Shown one piece after another: positions 45,561-57,941 of a DNA stretch of 64,000 nt. The notes under the pieces were generated by a model. It made no database searches. It worked only from the letters and a program-made list of their open reading frames with translations, and was not told the origin of the DNA. Within the stretch, counting starts at the first letter, position 1. Each line of letters starts with the position of its first letter. Source of the DNA: Papaver somniferum (lineage: Eukaryota; Streptophyta; Magnoliopsida; Ranunculales; Papaveraceae); assembly GCF_003573695.1 (NCBI RefSeq), contig NC_039363.1:154840406-154904405 (forward strand), in the 5' to 3' direction. Both the position numbers and the translations under genes were made by a program.

Positions 45561-47396
45561 AAAATTCAAACAAAATCCTAAAACCAATAGAAGTCGTATT
45601 AAATCAATTTATTCACTTCTAATAACAGTATTCATGAGTGCTCCCTTTGTCGCAACTTCTTTTGGAAGTATTGATTGTACCTGAAAATCAAATAACGAAA
45701 AATAAATTAGCCATCAGAAATCTCAATTTCAAAAAACAATAGAAAAACAACAATGAAAGAAAACAAACAGCTATGAAAGAAGAAAAAAAACAATACGTAA
45801 ACAAATGTCGTTCTTGCTATAGTTCCTTATATAAAGAGTCACTAAACTTTAAAAATATTTGGTTTTGGTAATAATATCAATTAATATCTTATAATTTATA
45901 TAGTTTATTATAATTTGAGATTATTTGATTATAGAAGACAATTCAAAAAAAAAATATCCGGGACTTCCAAAATTAGTTAAATATTTGCAACATAAAAAGT
46001 AATTTCTTCAAAAAATATAGTATTATTATATAATTGGAATTTTTTTTCGTATATTTGTAGTATCATTATTTTTTCCATACTTTTTGTCGCATAAGAATAA
46101 ATATCTTTTTCTTTTCTCTTTAATTATATACGGTTCAGATCAGAAAATCTAGTCAAATTCAACCTAATTGCTGTGATAGCATTGGATATGTATATTAACC
46201 ATTGACTTTGGTTATATTAGTAAACCAACGATATTAATGGAACTTGTAAGATTGTGTTCAGGTAAATAACAAGATTTTTTTAAATACTCGAAACATAAAT
46301 ATTAATTTAAAATATCAATTAATATAATAATTTTTAGATGTTGTCAATTTTTCATTTTTGAACATAAACATGTTTGGATTTTTTAGATGTTTATCATTAA
46401 TACTAAAAACTAATATAGTCATTTTTAAATGTTTTCCTTGTAAAAGATTCAAAAAAATATAAACCTTATTTTTTTATTCCATAAATATGTTGAATTTGAT
46501 TTTTTTTTTATTTTAGTCATAAATGTCCGAAATTATTATAGTAGTTTTCTTTATTTTCTTGATTTTTTATAATAAATACATAAAATTATAAAAGATTCAA
46601 AAAATATAAATTATTTTATTTTATTCCATAAATATATTGAATTGATTTTTTTTATTTTAATCATAAATTTCCGAAATTAATATAGTAGTTTTCTTCATTT
46701 TCTGGATTTTCACAATAAATGCACGAAATTAATATAGCCATTTTTCTAAATAATGAGGACCGTCTGTCGCATGTGTCCCAAAATCCACCCAAGCTACACA
46801 GCACATTGTCAGATCAGCGCATCATATCTAACAAAATTTCATCCGACGAATACGAATGGTTTCTCAATTAACCAATGAGAGCGCGAGGTTACGCTCACCA
46901 ACCAATAGGAGAGAGGGTAAGCTCCACCAGTGCTACTTTTATTCTGGAGTGAGGGATGGTATTGAGTTTTTAAGTTGTTGATTGTAAATCAGAAAGGTTA
47001 TATGTGTATTTTCCATATTTGAAATAACTTTTGTACTAAACTGTACCTAGTTAACTCGGGATGGACTAATCCGTACTTTTTAACGCGTTTTTGGACTAAA
47101 CCGTATTTTACCATGATTTTATGATTTTATTTTGGGTAAGACATGGGGACCATGATTTTATATTTTAGATAAGACAAGACATTAGAAGTAAACTGAAGCC
47201 ACCCCTTATCAATTATTTATGTTATTACACAAATTATCCTATTTAATTAAGTATAATGATTAGTTAGTGTAGTGATTAGTTAAATGTTAAGTTAAGTAGT
47301 TAGTTATTAGTGAGATTAATTTAATAGGTTGGGATTTTTTAGAAAAAATGGTTTTTCTAGAAAAAATAATTTTTGAGGGAAGAAAAAGATGTTCTT

Positions 47397-47436
<40 letters not shown>

Positions 47437-47720
47437 AGATGGATAATTTCAAAATGAAGGTTTTGGATACTTAGATAAACATCAAATTTAGATAATGCTG
47501 CTTGATTTCGCCAACACTTTTGAGAAAAATGAGATTTTATAAAATAAATTTATGCCATGTCAAAAAAGTTCGGTTACAATATCCGAAGAACAGGTATCCG
47601 AATTCATTTTCAGGTCTAGTTCGGCTAGTTTATCTTCAGACACAGTATCCCTACTGATCTTAATGAAGTTTTTGCTTTGAACGACTGTCAAGTTTCCAGG
47701 ATAAATAACCGAACTTTTAG
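45561..47720. other. Non-coding, strongly AT-rich stretch
   Basis: No gene seen. It includes a duplicated block containing CATAAATATATTGAATTGAT and GAAATTAATATAGTAGTTTTC (near 46480 and 46620) that also resembles sequence near 49980, and an AT microsatellite at 47399-47432. Confidence 0.5.
47399..47432. repeat. (AT)n microsatellite
   Basis: About 17 AT units. Confidence 0.95.
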
Positions 47721-47960
47721 GCTGGGGTTTATAGAGTAATGTTCGGTTAGAAAAAAAATTGCAACTGAATTATGTTGGTCATACAGAGAAGAGTTCGTCT
47801 TTGAAAAAAAGTTTGCGATTTAGCCGAACTCAAGAGTTGGCTATACAAAGAAAAGTTCGGGTAGGATTTTTTTCCGATTTAATCGAACTCTAGAGTTAGC
47901 TATACAGAGAAGAGTTCGGTTACGCTTTTTTTTTTTTACGACTCAACCGAACTCAAGAGT
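47720..47960. repeat. Degenerate 60-bp tandem repeat with GTTCGG/CCGAAC inverted words
   Basis: ATACA(G/A)AGAA(G/A)AGTTCG recurs at 47781, 47843 and 47902 (periods 62 and 59). Each unit pairs GAGTTCGG with a later CCGAACTC across a T-rich loop, so each could fold into a hairpin. Confidence 0.8.
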
Positions 47961-48264
47961 TCTCTTGAGAATAAACTTATTTGCCTAACCGAACTGTTCT
48001 TGGTGTTCTTCATTTCAAAAAAATTGGGTTATAAAATTAGGTTTCTTTCAAAAATATCCTAACTGAACATGCTACTGTAACTACCATTTTCACCATTGTT
48101 TGGTAATTACTACTTGATTTTTTCAATCAAAAAGAAATCAAAAGAGATGGGTTGGCTATAAAATGCCTACTGATGTACACTTTAAGAATTAAAAGAGAAA
48201 CGGAAGAAAAGAAGGAAGAAGAAGATTGTATGTGGGAGATTATCTACATGGTTAGCCTGCAAGG

Positions 48265-49937
48265 TTGTATGTGGGAGATTATCATATCTACTCTAATACA
48301 GGGGTGCATCAAGGTGACCCTTTAGGTCCTTTACTATTTTCTTTGGTACTTCATCGGCTTATATCAAAGATATATGAACAATGCACCTTATCCCTACAGT
48401 CTTGGTATCTTGATGATGGTACTGTTATTGGTGACACCGCAGAAGTTGCGAAAGCACTCGTTGTTGTTCGGACGAAAGGGCCTGGGCTAGGGATTATATT
48501 GAATATCAAGAAAACAGAAATTTTTTGGCCCTCTTGTGATGAACGAAGGATACAGTATGGGTTGTTTCCTTATGAGATTTCGAAACCAGAAAATGGGGTC
48601 AAATTATTAGGTGGTGCAGTCAGCCTTGATAATGGGTTTGTGAAGGGGATTGCTATTAGGAGAGCAGAGAAAGTTGTGGAGTTGATGCAGGTTTTATCCA
48701 AGCTTCATGACCCTCAGAGTGAATTGTTACTCCTACGTGCATGTATGGGTGTCTCCAATCTCCTCTTTGGGATTCGTATTTGTTTCCCAGAATACACCAC
48801 GGAGGCAGTAAATATATTCGATAGAGGGTTGAGAGAGGCGATAGAGGGCATTGTGGTTTGTGGAGGTCCATTCTTTGGGGAGTTACAGTGGAGGCTATCT
48901 ACCTTACCAATTCGATATGGAGCCCGGGTTTATATACAGCTAAGGAGGCATCATAATATTCCTTTCTGGCATCATGTGTGCAAACTTGGGGCTTACAAGA
49001 TCACATACTCAGGGATAGTGGAGTGGAAGGCATGGATGATAATTTCTATATGGCTTTGAAAACATTACAAGCAACTCTACCTGATCAAGATCATAGCAGC
49101 CTTACCAATAAATACACCTCCCCCCTTAAAGCACAAAGGAACCTGGTGAGTGCTCTTTTTGGTAAAGTAGTTAAAGATATGGATAGGGTTTACGAGTTAT
49201 CGGTCAGACAGAAAGCTGTTTTGGGGTGCTTGCAAGCAACGCATGCTCAAGACTTTCTTCTTTCTATTCTGATTTAGGGTCTTGGGAAGAAGATGTCACC
49301 TGTGGAGTATCGGTCCATTCTTAAGTACAGGTTAATGATTCCTCTATACCCTTCTAATTCACGTTGCCCTGCTTGCATCACAGGGTGCTTAGACACGTAC
49401 GGGGAACATGCAGTCCATTGCAAGGTAGATCCTGGCTTCAAATATAAACATGATCATGTGTGAGATACCTTATATGATGTTCTATGGAGGTATGGTATTT
49501 TAGCGAAGAAAGAAGCGGCTGTCAATATTTTGACAGACCCACTTGAGGGGAGATCAACACTTAGGCCGACGGATGTTCTTATTTTTGAATGGGCTAATGG
49601 AGAACACGCATGTGTTGACCTTACTGGGGTTTCACCGTTAGTAAGCATTGGTCATGGTTCTTTCACGGTGGGGCAACCAGCTTTGAAGGAAGCATCAGGT
49701 AAGATAGTAAAGCATGGGAAAGCTTGTGCTGATAATGGACATGCTTTTATCCCTTTTTCTTTTGATACTTTTGGGTACTTGGCTTCAGAGGCGGTTAGAA
49801 TTCTTACGAGAGTTCAGAAAGTGATGCATAGCAATGTCATGACTCCCAGTTGGAGAGAGTTTGTTTTTAAGAGGATAGGTTTTGCAATTCAAAAAGGGCT
49901 TGCAGTGCAGTTTGTTGCCCGCTTGCCTGCTATGTAA
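48265..49937 (+). pseudogene. Non-LTR retroelement remnant: RT C-half, CCHC finger and restriction-like endonuclease
   Basis: The first frame (48265-49059) starts inside the RT palm: GVHQGDPLGPLLFSL (motif B), then SWYLDDGTVIG with the active-site YLDD, then GVKLLGGAVS and LLLRACMGVSNLLFG. A frameshift near 48920 leads to a second frame, 48978-49937, crossed by a TAG (about 49276) and a TGA (about 49460). It holds CPACITGCLDTYGEHAVHC, a C-C-H-C finger, then LRPTDVLIFEW...ACVDLTGVSP, a P-x-D...D pattern like the restriction-like endonuclease of R2-type elements, and IPFSFDTFGYL. The N-terminal RT half is missing. Endonuclease assignment is by motif order. Dead copy; family unnamed here. Confidence 0.75.
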
Positions 49938-51438
49938 TTTAAAAAAAAATGAAGAATTTAATCAAAGCTCATTAATTTATCTATAAATACGTTGAATTGA
50001 TTTTTTTTTATTCATAGATGTAAGAATTAATATAGTATTTAAAAAAAAGATTTGTTTTTTGAATTTTTGATTTTTTCGATGAGTTTTTTTTTTGTTTTGT
50101 TGTTGATTTTGATTAGGTTCAGATTAATATATTTGATTAGGTTTAGGGTAGTTATTAATTAATCATAAATAAAATTAGGGCAAAGGGTATGTAAGTAATT
50201 TCATCACTTTAGGACACCCATTATAAGTGTGGAGCGGACATCCTAAGTAAATTTTGGTCCCCTCCAAAAAGGAGTGGTGTCCAAAAAACGGTTCAAATTC
50301 ATCTCCTCAATCCTGTCTCCTCAAGCCTAGTACTACGAGGTCCAAATTCATCCATTCTAGAACGAGTTAGTCATGTTGTGAATCATTTTAGTCCAAAATG
50401 ATATTTTTCTATGACATAAATTCTCCTCGAATTTAAACTGCATAATAATTTGTTCTTAAATCATTTCTTTGGTGACTTCCACTGCTGCAAAAATGAAAGT
50501 TTAGGTTTTAGTTGTTCATTTTGTTTCAACTATTTATTTCTTTCAGATTGCTTTGATTTTCTCGCAATATATAGTTTTTCTCGGTTTAGATTTTGCTTGA
50601 AACCCTAGAAATTGATAAAAATTGCACGAGATCGATGGTAAGGTATATATATAGATCAGATATGAAGGAGAATATTTAGAACTTCTATATGTGAGAATCA
50701 ATTTTCATTTGATCTACTATTTTTTGATTGATACCAAAATTTCTGGAAATTCTTCCATTCAATTATAGTTGGTTTTACAAGATCTTTTTGGAAGCATTGG
50801 TTTACGAGATAATCATGCTAAAAATAATAATGCTATTTTATAAAATTAGTTTTCATAAGAATCTATTCGTACATTCCATAAATTTAGATTAACTCGGTCA
50901 ATATCTTCTAATTATTGTGCAATTTTGAAATAGTAATTTTGCAGAAAACTAAAGTGATTATTATCAATGGAGACACGGGTGTTTGGGGTTGATGGATTGT
51001 GTATTTGAACCTGGCGTCAAGGTGATCTTTTCTATATTTATGTTGCTCTTTTATCTCGCAAGACACTCATTTCTTACCGAACTTCTCCCATGTGGATTCT
51101 TACTGATCTTTTTAATTTTTTAGAAATTTTTGTAAACTTGTACTAGCAATAGAAGGTGTGGAGTTGTTAATGAGTGAAAGGGAGATCAACTCTTTTGGTT
51201 AGCGTCTTCTCATTCACCAATACCAAGTTTCTCATCCTAACTGATTTTCTTGTACATTAGCACTTATGAAATTTTATCATATCGGTAAGGTTTAATATAA
51301 AACCATCTAATGAGATTTTGACGCCCTTAATATTAAACCTACTTAGCTGATAGGATCACAACCTAATTGAATCATCAGTTCAAGATTAATGATTTTAAGA
51401 ATCATATTTACATAATGTGAACTAAAACAAACCCAAAC
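49938..51438. other. Non-coding stretch
   Basis: AT-rich. No gene identified. The first part (49977-50040) resembles sequence near 46620, so the retroelement remnant may have landed in, or been duplicated with, an older repeat. Confidence 0.45.
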
Positions 51439-54400
51439 TGTAAAACCCAAACACTCTAATATCTATAAATGAAGAACTCTCTGATGATATAAATATATTA
51501 GCGTGTTGTTTTACAATTAAATAAAGAATACATATATCTAAAAGATACATAAACATAGCTTAGTTCGGTAATGCTTTAAACTACAAAAAATAGATATCTT
51601 CACGTACACCATTTCTTCTGATAACTGAAAGTTGAAGTGGGAACGCCGGAACAAGTGAGCATATCATCCCAAAAGGGTGTCTAATGGAAACATAGAACTC
51701 TCGAGTAATCACTAACATGCCCCACAATTCTAAAATAATAGTAACTGAAAGAAAAACATTAAAGAATGAAATCATCCATCGATTTATGCATATGAAGAAA
51801 GTGTTACCCCAACCTCGCCAAACTCATTGGAGAAGACGATGTTAAAACAAACCCAATCAATAATAATAACATCGTCCACATGAAGTGCTCAATCAAATCA
51901 CGATTCATAATATTACCAACAAAAACGGAAAGTTAGTCAAAGAAGCATAATATGCACACGAATGATTTCCTCAAATAAAATAGTATATTTGATATTAAAA
52001 CAGATGAGTTACCACCCGACTAAGATAATATCGCTTGCAGATGAGTTACCTCCCTACTATATTAATAAACAAGAAAATAAATAAATATCGAAATGGATGA
52101 GTTACCTCCCTACTAAGATAATATTCAAACAGATGAGTTACCGCCTTACTCAATTAAGCAAGGAGCCGTGGGGAATCACAGACACTCCTTTCAGGGAAAT
52201 CTCACAATGCATATGACACACAAACACATTTGCAGCAAACATCATACATAAAAACACAACATATACATCATACTCAAAGATACAGGAACAATACATCATG
52301 CTCACTGATGAAAATAATTTAATAATTACAAGAAGGTTACAAGAGTTCCAACCTGATTTGCAGGAAAATCCCGCCTACTTCAAGATTCCCAATCTACAAT
52401 ATCTTATCCTCGGTCATCAACATCATTGCATTCATCTTGAACATGTAATTACCATCTGAATCAACATGACAATGATATATAAGTGATTTTTCAGAATCCC
52501 AGTCGATATTCTTTTCTCTATCTCAATCTCCGTTCTAGAACTCTCCTATCTCTTTCTTATTAAGTTTCCATCGATAGTTTTATGTTCGAATTGGTCAACA
52601 AAAGGGTAGCAGAAGTGGTTGGAATAGTCTTCGGAAGGTATCTCAGGTCACTGGTCAACTAACGGTCAATGGTCAATGTAACAGTCACTAACAATCAATG
52701 TTGGTCAAGCTTCAAAGTCAAAAGCCAGGTCATGGTCAACGAGTCAAAGGTTCAACTCAGTGAGTTGGATCTGGGTTAACTGAGTTAACTCAACTCAGTT
52801 AGATAACTGAGTCAGACAAGATCAAAATTGAGTCAGACTGAATAAAGTCAGTCAGACAGGCCAAAGGTTCAAGCCTGAGTCATTGCACATGCCACTAACT
52901 AAAATGCACCATGATGATGCATCACCGGTACCCATACACCAAACTATGCTCAATCTGAGCAACCATTTCTCTTCGTCATAGTTTCGTTTCCAACTCTACT
53001 TCATATTACAATCTCTTATTCTCTACCATTTCAGTATCAATCTAAATAACAGCTATATAATCACTTCAATCAAACTCTATAATCCATTTGAAAATCACAA
53101 ATTCGTTTTATCTGAATGTAACAGCAGCCACAAGCTTTCACTGAAACCACTAACTATAATCCAACAACTACCATATCAGCTATATCCTTCCTGCTTGCAA
53201 TATCAAACACACAAACAACACCACCATCTCTTACTACAACTTCTTTCTTCCCTGCAATCTTCCTTCCTACGTCTCATCTAACCTACATTCCAATACTTCG
53301 GTCACATAACATCTCATTTTACTTGATTCATTATCAGTACAATTAACCCCAACAATTCATTTATCTACCTTATTCATCTGAGTTCAAATGTGGTGAACTC
53401 CCTGAACGCATTTAACACCACTTCTACGTCTTTAACCATCAATATACTTCATTTTAGAGTCCCATTCAATACCACCACTAATCTTAGCTACAATATAACA
53501 CCCGCAACATCACTACCAGCAACAACACATCTACAAAACTAATGCCAACCATCTCAACCATGTTCTGATACGCTACCACCACTAGATTCAACAACAACAT
53601 AATAACCAGTGCTAAATGAGCATTTCCTGTATCATTACCAAACCCACCAATTCTTTATGATTTAGCATAAACTAAAACATAACTACAGCTCCATCATATA
53701 ACCACCATAGTTATATCAAACATCAGCTTCAAAAACAATCACAATTCCATCAAATACCTACCATGTCTTTCTCAATTCTTATTCAATAACAACACATAAA
53801 CTCAGTGATAGAAATAAATATACTTACTAGGTTTACTGAGAAAAACAATTACCTCAATTAATTATCAAGTTCAACTTCTACCAATAAAATTCTTCTTTGT
53901 TTTGAATTGCTTCAGTAAATCATTCAAAAACCATTAGTTCTCAACTAAACCTCAATTTAATTTCGAAATCAAGACTTCTCTATTTCGATCCCAAAAGAAC
54001 AACCTAATTCTCCAGATCAACAAAACCCATTTCTAATCTTCACCATAAACTCTCAACTTCATCTTCTACATCTTCTCTAAATTTCTTACAAACCTTAATT
54101 TATTCATTTATCACAAAACGACTTCATAACTTCAATTCAATAACAACCCTTCTGTTCTTCATCTAATAACAACCCAATAACTGATCAATTTTCTTATATA
54201 TGAACTCAACATCAATCACCAAACCCTAACTTGGTTCTCTCTGTGGATCACCACCACATCATGTTCTTCATCATCAAAGAATATTCATCAAATAAATCTC
54301 TTCGATAGTTTCTCACACAAATCCTCAATCAAAACGTCAGAAGAACAAACAGAGAAAGCAGTCGAGAAGAAGAGGAAAAATGAAGAAAACTGAGATTTTT

Positions 54401-54759
54401 CTTCGATTGGTTTTAAATAAAACCAAACTAATAATTAAGTCGCTCAAGCTAATGGATATGGGAAGACACTCAGTTCCTGTAGTAGAAATCTTGGTTTCCA
54501 CGATAGCATCGGATACAAAATGACCATTTTACCCTTCTCACAATTCGATGGATTTATTCTTCATCCGATATCTGATTGACACATTCAAGTAGTCTATTTC
54601 ACATAACTTTTCGAGATCTACTCAATGATACTAGTTCCATCTCCATATTATTTCTTGATGAATATCTCTTAGTTATTGTTCATATTTAATGAATCAAGTC
54701 ATTAGCGGATAAATCATCTCTTGACCGGTCCAGTGTTGACAAATTTGCGGATCCTTACA
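51439..54759 (-). mobile_element. Long gypsy-type LTR (copy B)
   Basis: Diverged relative of the LTR at 3324-6313 plus 16030-16331, in the same minus orientation and of similar length (about 3.3 kb). Minus-sense start TGTAAGGATCCGC at 54759 is certain from the adjacent polypurine-like tract. The left end (TGTAAAACCC on +, 51439) is the best available guess. It contains the GTCAA-rich tract and no coding sequence. Confidence 0.65.
52640..52860. repeat. GTCAA/TTGAC-rich tract in LTR copy B
   Basis: At least seven GTCAA pentamers, plus GAGTCA and AACTCAGT words, at the position corresponding to 4558-4730 in copy A. Confidence 0.6.
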
Positions 54760-54790
54760 TTCTACTTACCTTATAAAAAATTTCGTCCTC
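54760..54790 (-). promoter_or_regulatory. Polypurine tract and GAGGAC box of the copy-B element
   Basis: Minus sense: GAGGAC (54785-54790), a 12-nt spacer, AAGGTAAGTAGA, then the LTR start TGTAAGGATCC. The tract is partly decayed. Confidence 0.6.
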
Positions 54791-55159
54791 GAAAATTAGA
54801 ACGATCTCTCCATGTAAGTATTGCTCATACATACAAATGCGCGAAATTCAACTCATTTCAAATGAGTTCAAAGTAATATATAATTGAACTAAAAGTTAAT
54901 TGGAAAGGAAATCTGTATCTAGTACTCAAATTACTCTATAAAGTGTAATTCATGACATAACATATAGTCATTACTATTCTTGATAATCTAAGATTAATAT
55001 TTAGGTCTATGACTCGATTTTTTTTTTTAGGTCTATGACTTGATGTTTCTATTGTTCCTAGATTTCCTAATAATTCTTCGAAAAATAGTTTCACGAGTTA
55101 TACCATGGCCAACAACATCTCTAATGCGTATGGGTAAAATCTACCAATTGCTTATTTAC
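54791..55159. other. Non-coding stretch right of LTR copy B
   Basis: Should be internal sequence of the element, but no pol motif is seen. It includes a short duplication of TTTAGGTCTATGACT around a T run near 55003-55040. Confidence 0.45.
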
Positions 55160-55161
55160 TA

Positions 55162-55379
55162 CTCCCTCCATCCCACTATTAATTGACCTATATATCTTTA
55201 GATGTTGTCCCATGAATAGTTGATTTTATATCATTTGATACTCATTTTTATATTCGTTACATAGGTGTTTTAAAATGGTTTTCAGTGATATAAAATTTGC
55301 GAATATCCGTGGTATAATTTGAGAGATAAATCATTTTTAAATTGTACTATTAGGTCAGTTAATAGTGGGATGAAGAGAG
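55162..55379. mobile_element. Stowaway-type MITE (Tc1/mariner group)
   Basis: 218 bp flanked by TA on both sides (55160-55161 and 55380-55381). The left end CTCCCTCCATCCCACTATTA pairs with the right end as an inverted repeat over about 29 bp with three mismatches. CTCCCTCC plus a TA duplication is diagnostic for plant Stowaway elements. No coding sequence. Confidence 0.92.
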
Positions 55380-55381
55380 TA

Positions 55382-55942
55382 TAATGTAATATTCTTCTGA
55401 GATTCTAAGAATTCTCTAGTTATGTCAACTATGGGCTTTAAAATTTAAACTTAATGGTTTAGTTTGACATTTGATGGATCATTATTCCTAAGTGTTACTA
55501 TCTTTGTCATCTTTAGACACAAGAAATATTTGTTCAATTTGTTATTTACGCTACTTCTCAAACGTTATCAATTTTGATAGCTTATCTTATATTTTTAATT
55601 ACATTGTATATACATAATTTATATGAACTTATACATACTTTATATTATTGAAAATTTAACCTTTATTTCGAATTACTATAATTTAAGTTTACTATGTTAT
55701 AATTAAAATTAAATAATATTTAGATCTACTACTAACGTAAATTTGACTATTTATTAATTTAAAAAATAATTTAGTAAATTTACTAATTTACTAACCAATC
55801 AAAAATGATTACTCTTATTTAATTAATTAAGTAGTCATCAGATTGTTGGCTCCATATCATAGTGATAATCATTAACTATTATTCTTTATTTTTGTAGTTA
55901 ATCGATACTAATTATTATCAGTGTACTTTTTATTATTATAAT
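55382..55942. other. Non-coding AT-rich stretch
   Basis: No gene or repeat recognised. Confidence 0.5.
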
Positions 55943-57926
55943 TGAAAAGATGAGGGTACCAAAATATACCTTAATCTAAAAAATTTCCACCTATAAGTCC
56001 TTTCTCCGAAAATGATTGTCTATGGACTGAGTCGAGACAATAAAACTAATCGGTTCACACTTCGTGTGATCGTCTATGGATACGAGATCGAGACAATACG
56101 CCAACAAGATAACTTGCGTGATTGACTATGGATACAAGATCGAGACAATACACCAACGAAGTATGATTACTTGATAATAGGTTCGGACTTAACCAAACAC
56201 TATAGGATTGCTATCAAGTAATTAGGAATTAACGTTTGTGTATTTTACTTCTAATTTTAATAAAAATAATTATAATTGCGAAAATAGAAAAGTAAAAGAC
56301 AGAACAAGATTTTGTTAACGAGGAAACCGGAAATGCAGAAAACCCCCGGGACCTTGTCCAGAATTGAATACTCTCAGGATTAAGCCGCTATACAAAATCT
56401 AAACCAACTTCGTACAGTTAATACCAAACAACTAAATATATAGTTCACCTAGTTCCGTCTGTATCCCTGCGCCTCCAACTTGCAATAAGTCACGCATTTG
56501 GGACAATTCCCTCGGATCGTATTCCAAACAGTAAAGGAACAACAAATCTGTTCGGTAACAACTCTTTTCAATCAACATGATATGAGTTTGACAAAAGGCT
56601 CTTCCGTTGATCCAAATAAACTCCTTTGTCGGGTTCTTAGATCAATCTATTTAACAACTACCAAAGTAATTGTTTAGACTATGCAATCAATACTATGAAT
56701 CACAAAGAAATGTATTGATGCCGATCTAATCAACTAATCAATCCAATCTATCAAAATATTAACTGATTATAGTTGGATCCCCAACCGATCAAGTTTTGTG
56801 CACACCAAAGATTATGAACTCAAATAAGAAATCTTATTTTTCTTCAAGTCTTCTTAGATCTTTAATAAACACACACACAATCAACTTGAATCCCTTGTGA
56901 TCAATCACACACAGAACGAAGTCTGTTAACAATGGATTATCACAAGACGTCTTTAGATCTACAAATAGTTATAAAGATCCCCGTCGAAACTTCGATCTAG
57001 TTTGAGTAAATCTTATATCAGAAGAGAAGATTCTCAAGCATAAACAAACCAGGCGCAACCAAAGTTCAACAACCGTTAGTTAATCAAATCAATCGAAAAC
57101 TAATAATAAACTGCAATTATCTAGTTTCCCATGAGCGGTCGTAAGAGATTTCGCCTAATTAGGGTACTTTCCTCTCCGAATAGACGGCTCAATCAGTAAC
57201 AACACAACTAGGTAGTTTTACCAATTGTACAAATACAAATACCAATTGTACAATTATCTAGTTTCCCACCAATAAGTCAGGCATTGTGATTAGTTTTACC
57301 AAAAACATAAACAAGTTATGAACGGTTATACTAAACACGCATATTAGTAATCCAAAGACTTGCAATGAATAACAATACCAATAAGCCTAGCGATTTCCCT
57401 TTCGATATACAAAACAAGTTTATGAATGTACTTCCTTTAAAAGAATGTAAAACATTGTTTCCTAGGACGAAATATTCACCAATACTCATACACATAATCA
57501 CAATAGCATTCATACAATTATGTCGATGTCTTATATACGAAGTTCAAAAGATAGGCATTATACTTCGTATTGTATTCCTTCATACTACGTCTAACTAGAG
57601 TATAATCATTCACAGCTTCGTATTTATGTTTCCGATATAGCACGACTTGAAAGATACGTTAGGAATGAAAAAGTTCAAGTCAAAATATTACTAACCTCAA
57701 GAGGAAGGATGATGTCGTCGTTTTAGCTCTTTACTTCTTCACATTCTTCAAGTCTTCGAGTAATACTTATATGTCTCATATCGTAATAACTTTATAGCTA
57801 ACCTATACGAAGTTGACTCTAATAAATAATCAAGCGACTCTTCAAATGATTTTTGGTTCACTAAAATATGACAACCAAACTTGACATACCAACTCTTGGT
57901 GGGTTCAACCGAGCTATGTTCTAACA
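55943..57926 (-). repeat. 3' LTR (minus sense) of gag-only copia-type element
   Basis: 1984 bp from TGAAAAGATGAGGGTACC to TATGTTCTAACA on +. The part to about 57215 matches 61202-62523 closely; the rest does not. Confidence 0.82.
56014..56152. repeat. Three direct repeats inside the LTR (54 and 52 bp apart)
   Basis: GAT(T/C)G(T/A)CTATGGA followed by (A/G)GATCGAGACAATAC, starting at 56014, 56068 and 56120. The set is kept in the other LTR copies at about 61270-61408 and 62790-62928. Between units one and two lies a perfect small hairpin, CACAC-TTC-GTGTG. Confidence 0.85.
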
Positions 57927-57941
57927 ATATCCCCCTTTGCT
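57927..57941 (-). promoter_or_regulatory. Polypurine tract of gag-only copia-type element
   Basis: Minus sense AGCAAAGGGGGATAT next to the LTR start TGTTAGAACATAG, the typical 3' LTR border of plant copia elements. Confidence 0.75.

Noticed and set aside
45307..45684. 125-codon frame MRSGCFPLDDEAYPQ...
   Set aside because: It starts in a GC-rich foreign-looking island and runs through one copy of a direct repeat; no recognisable protein, so not called as a gene.
57331..57598. Open frames on both strands inside the left copia LTR
   Set aside because: Inside a terminal repeat, no domain, not kept in the other LTR copies.
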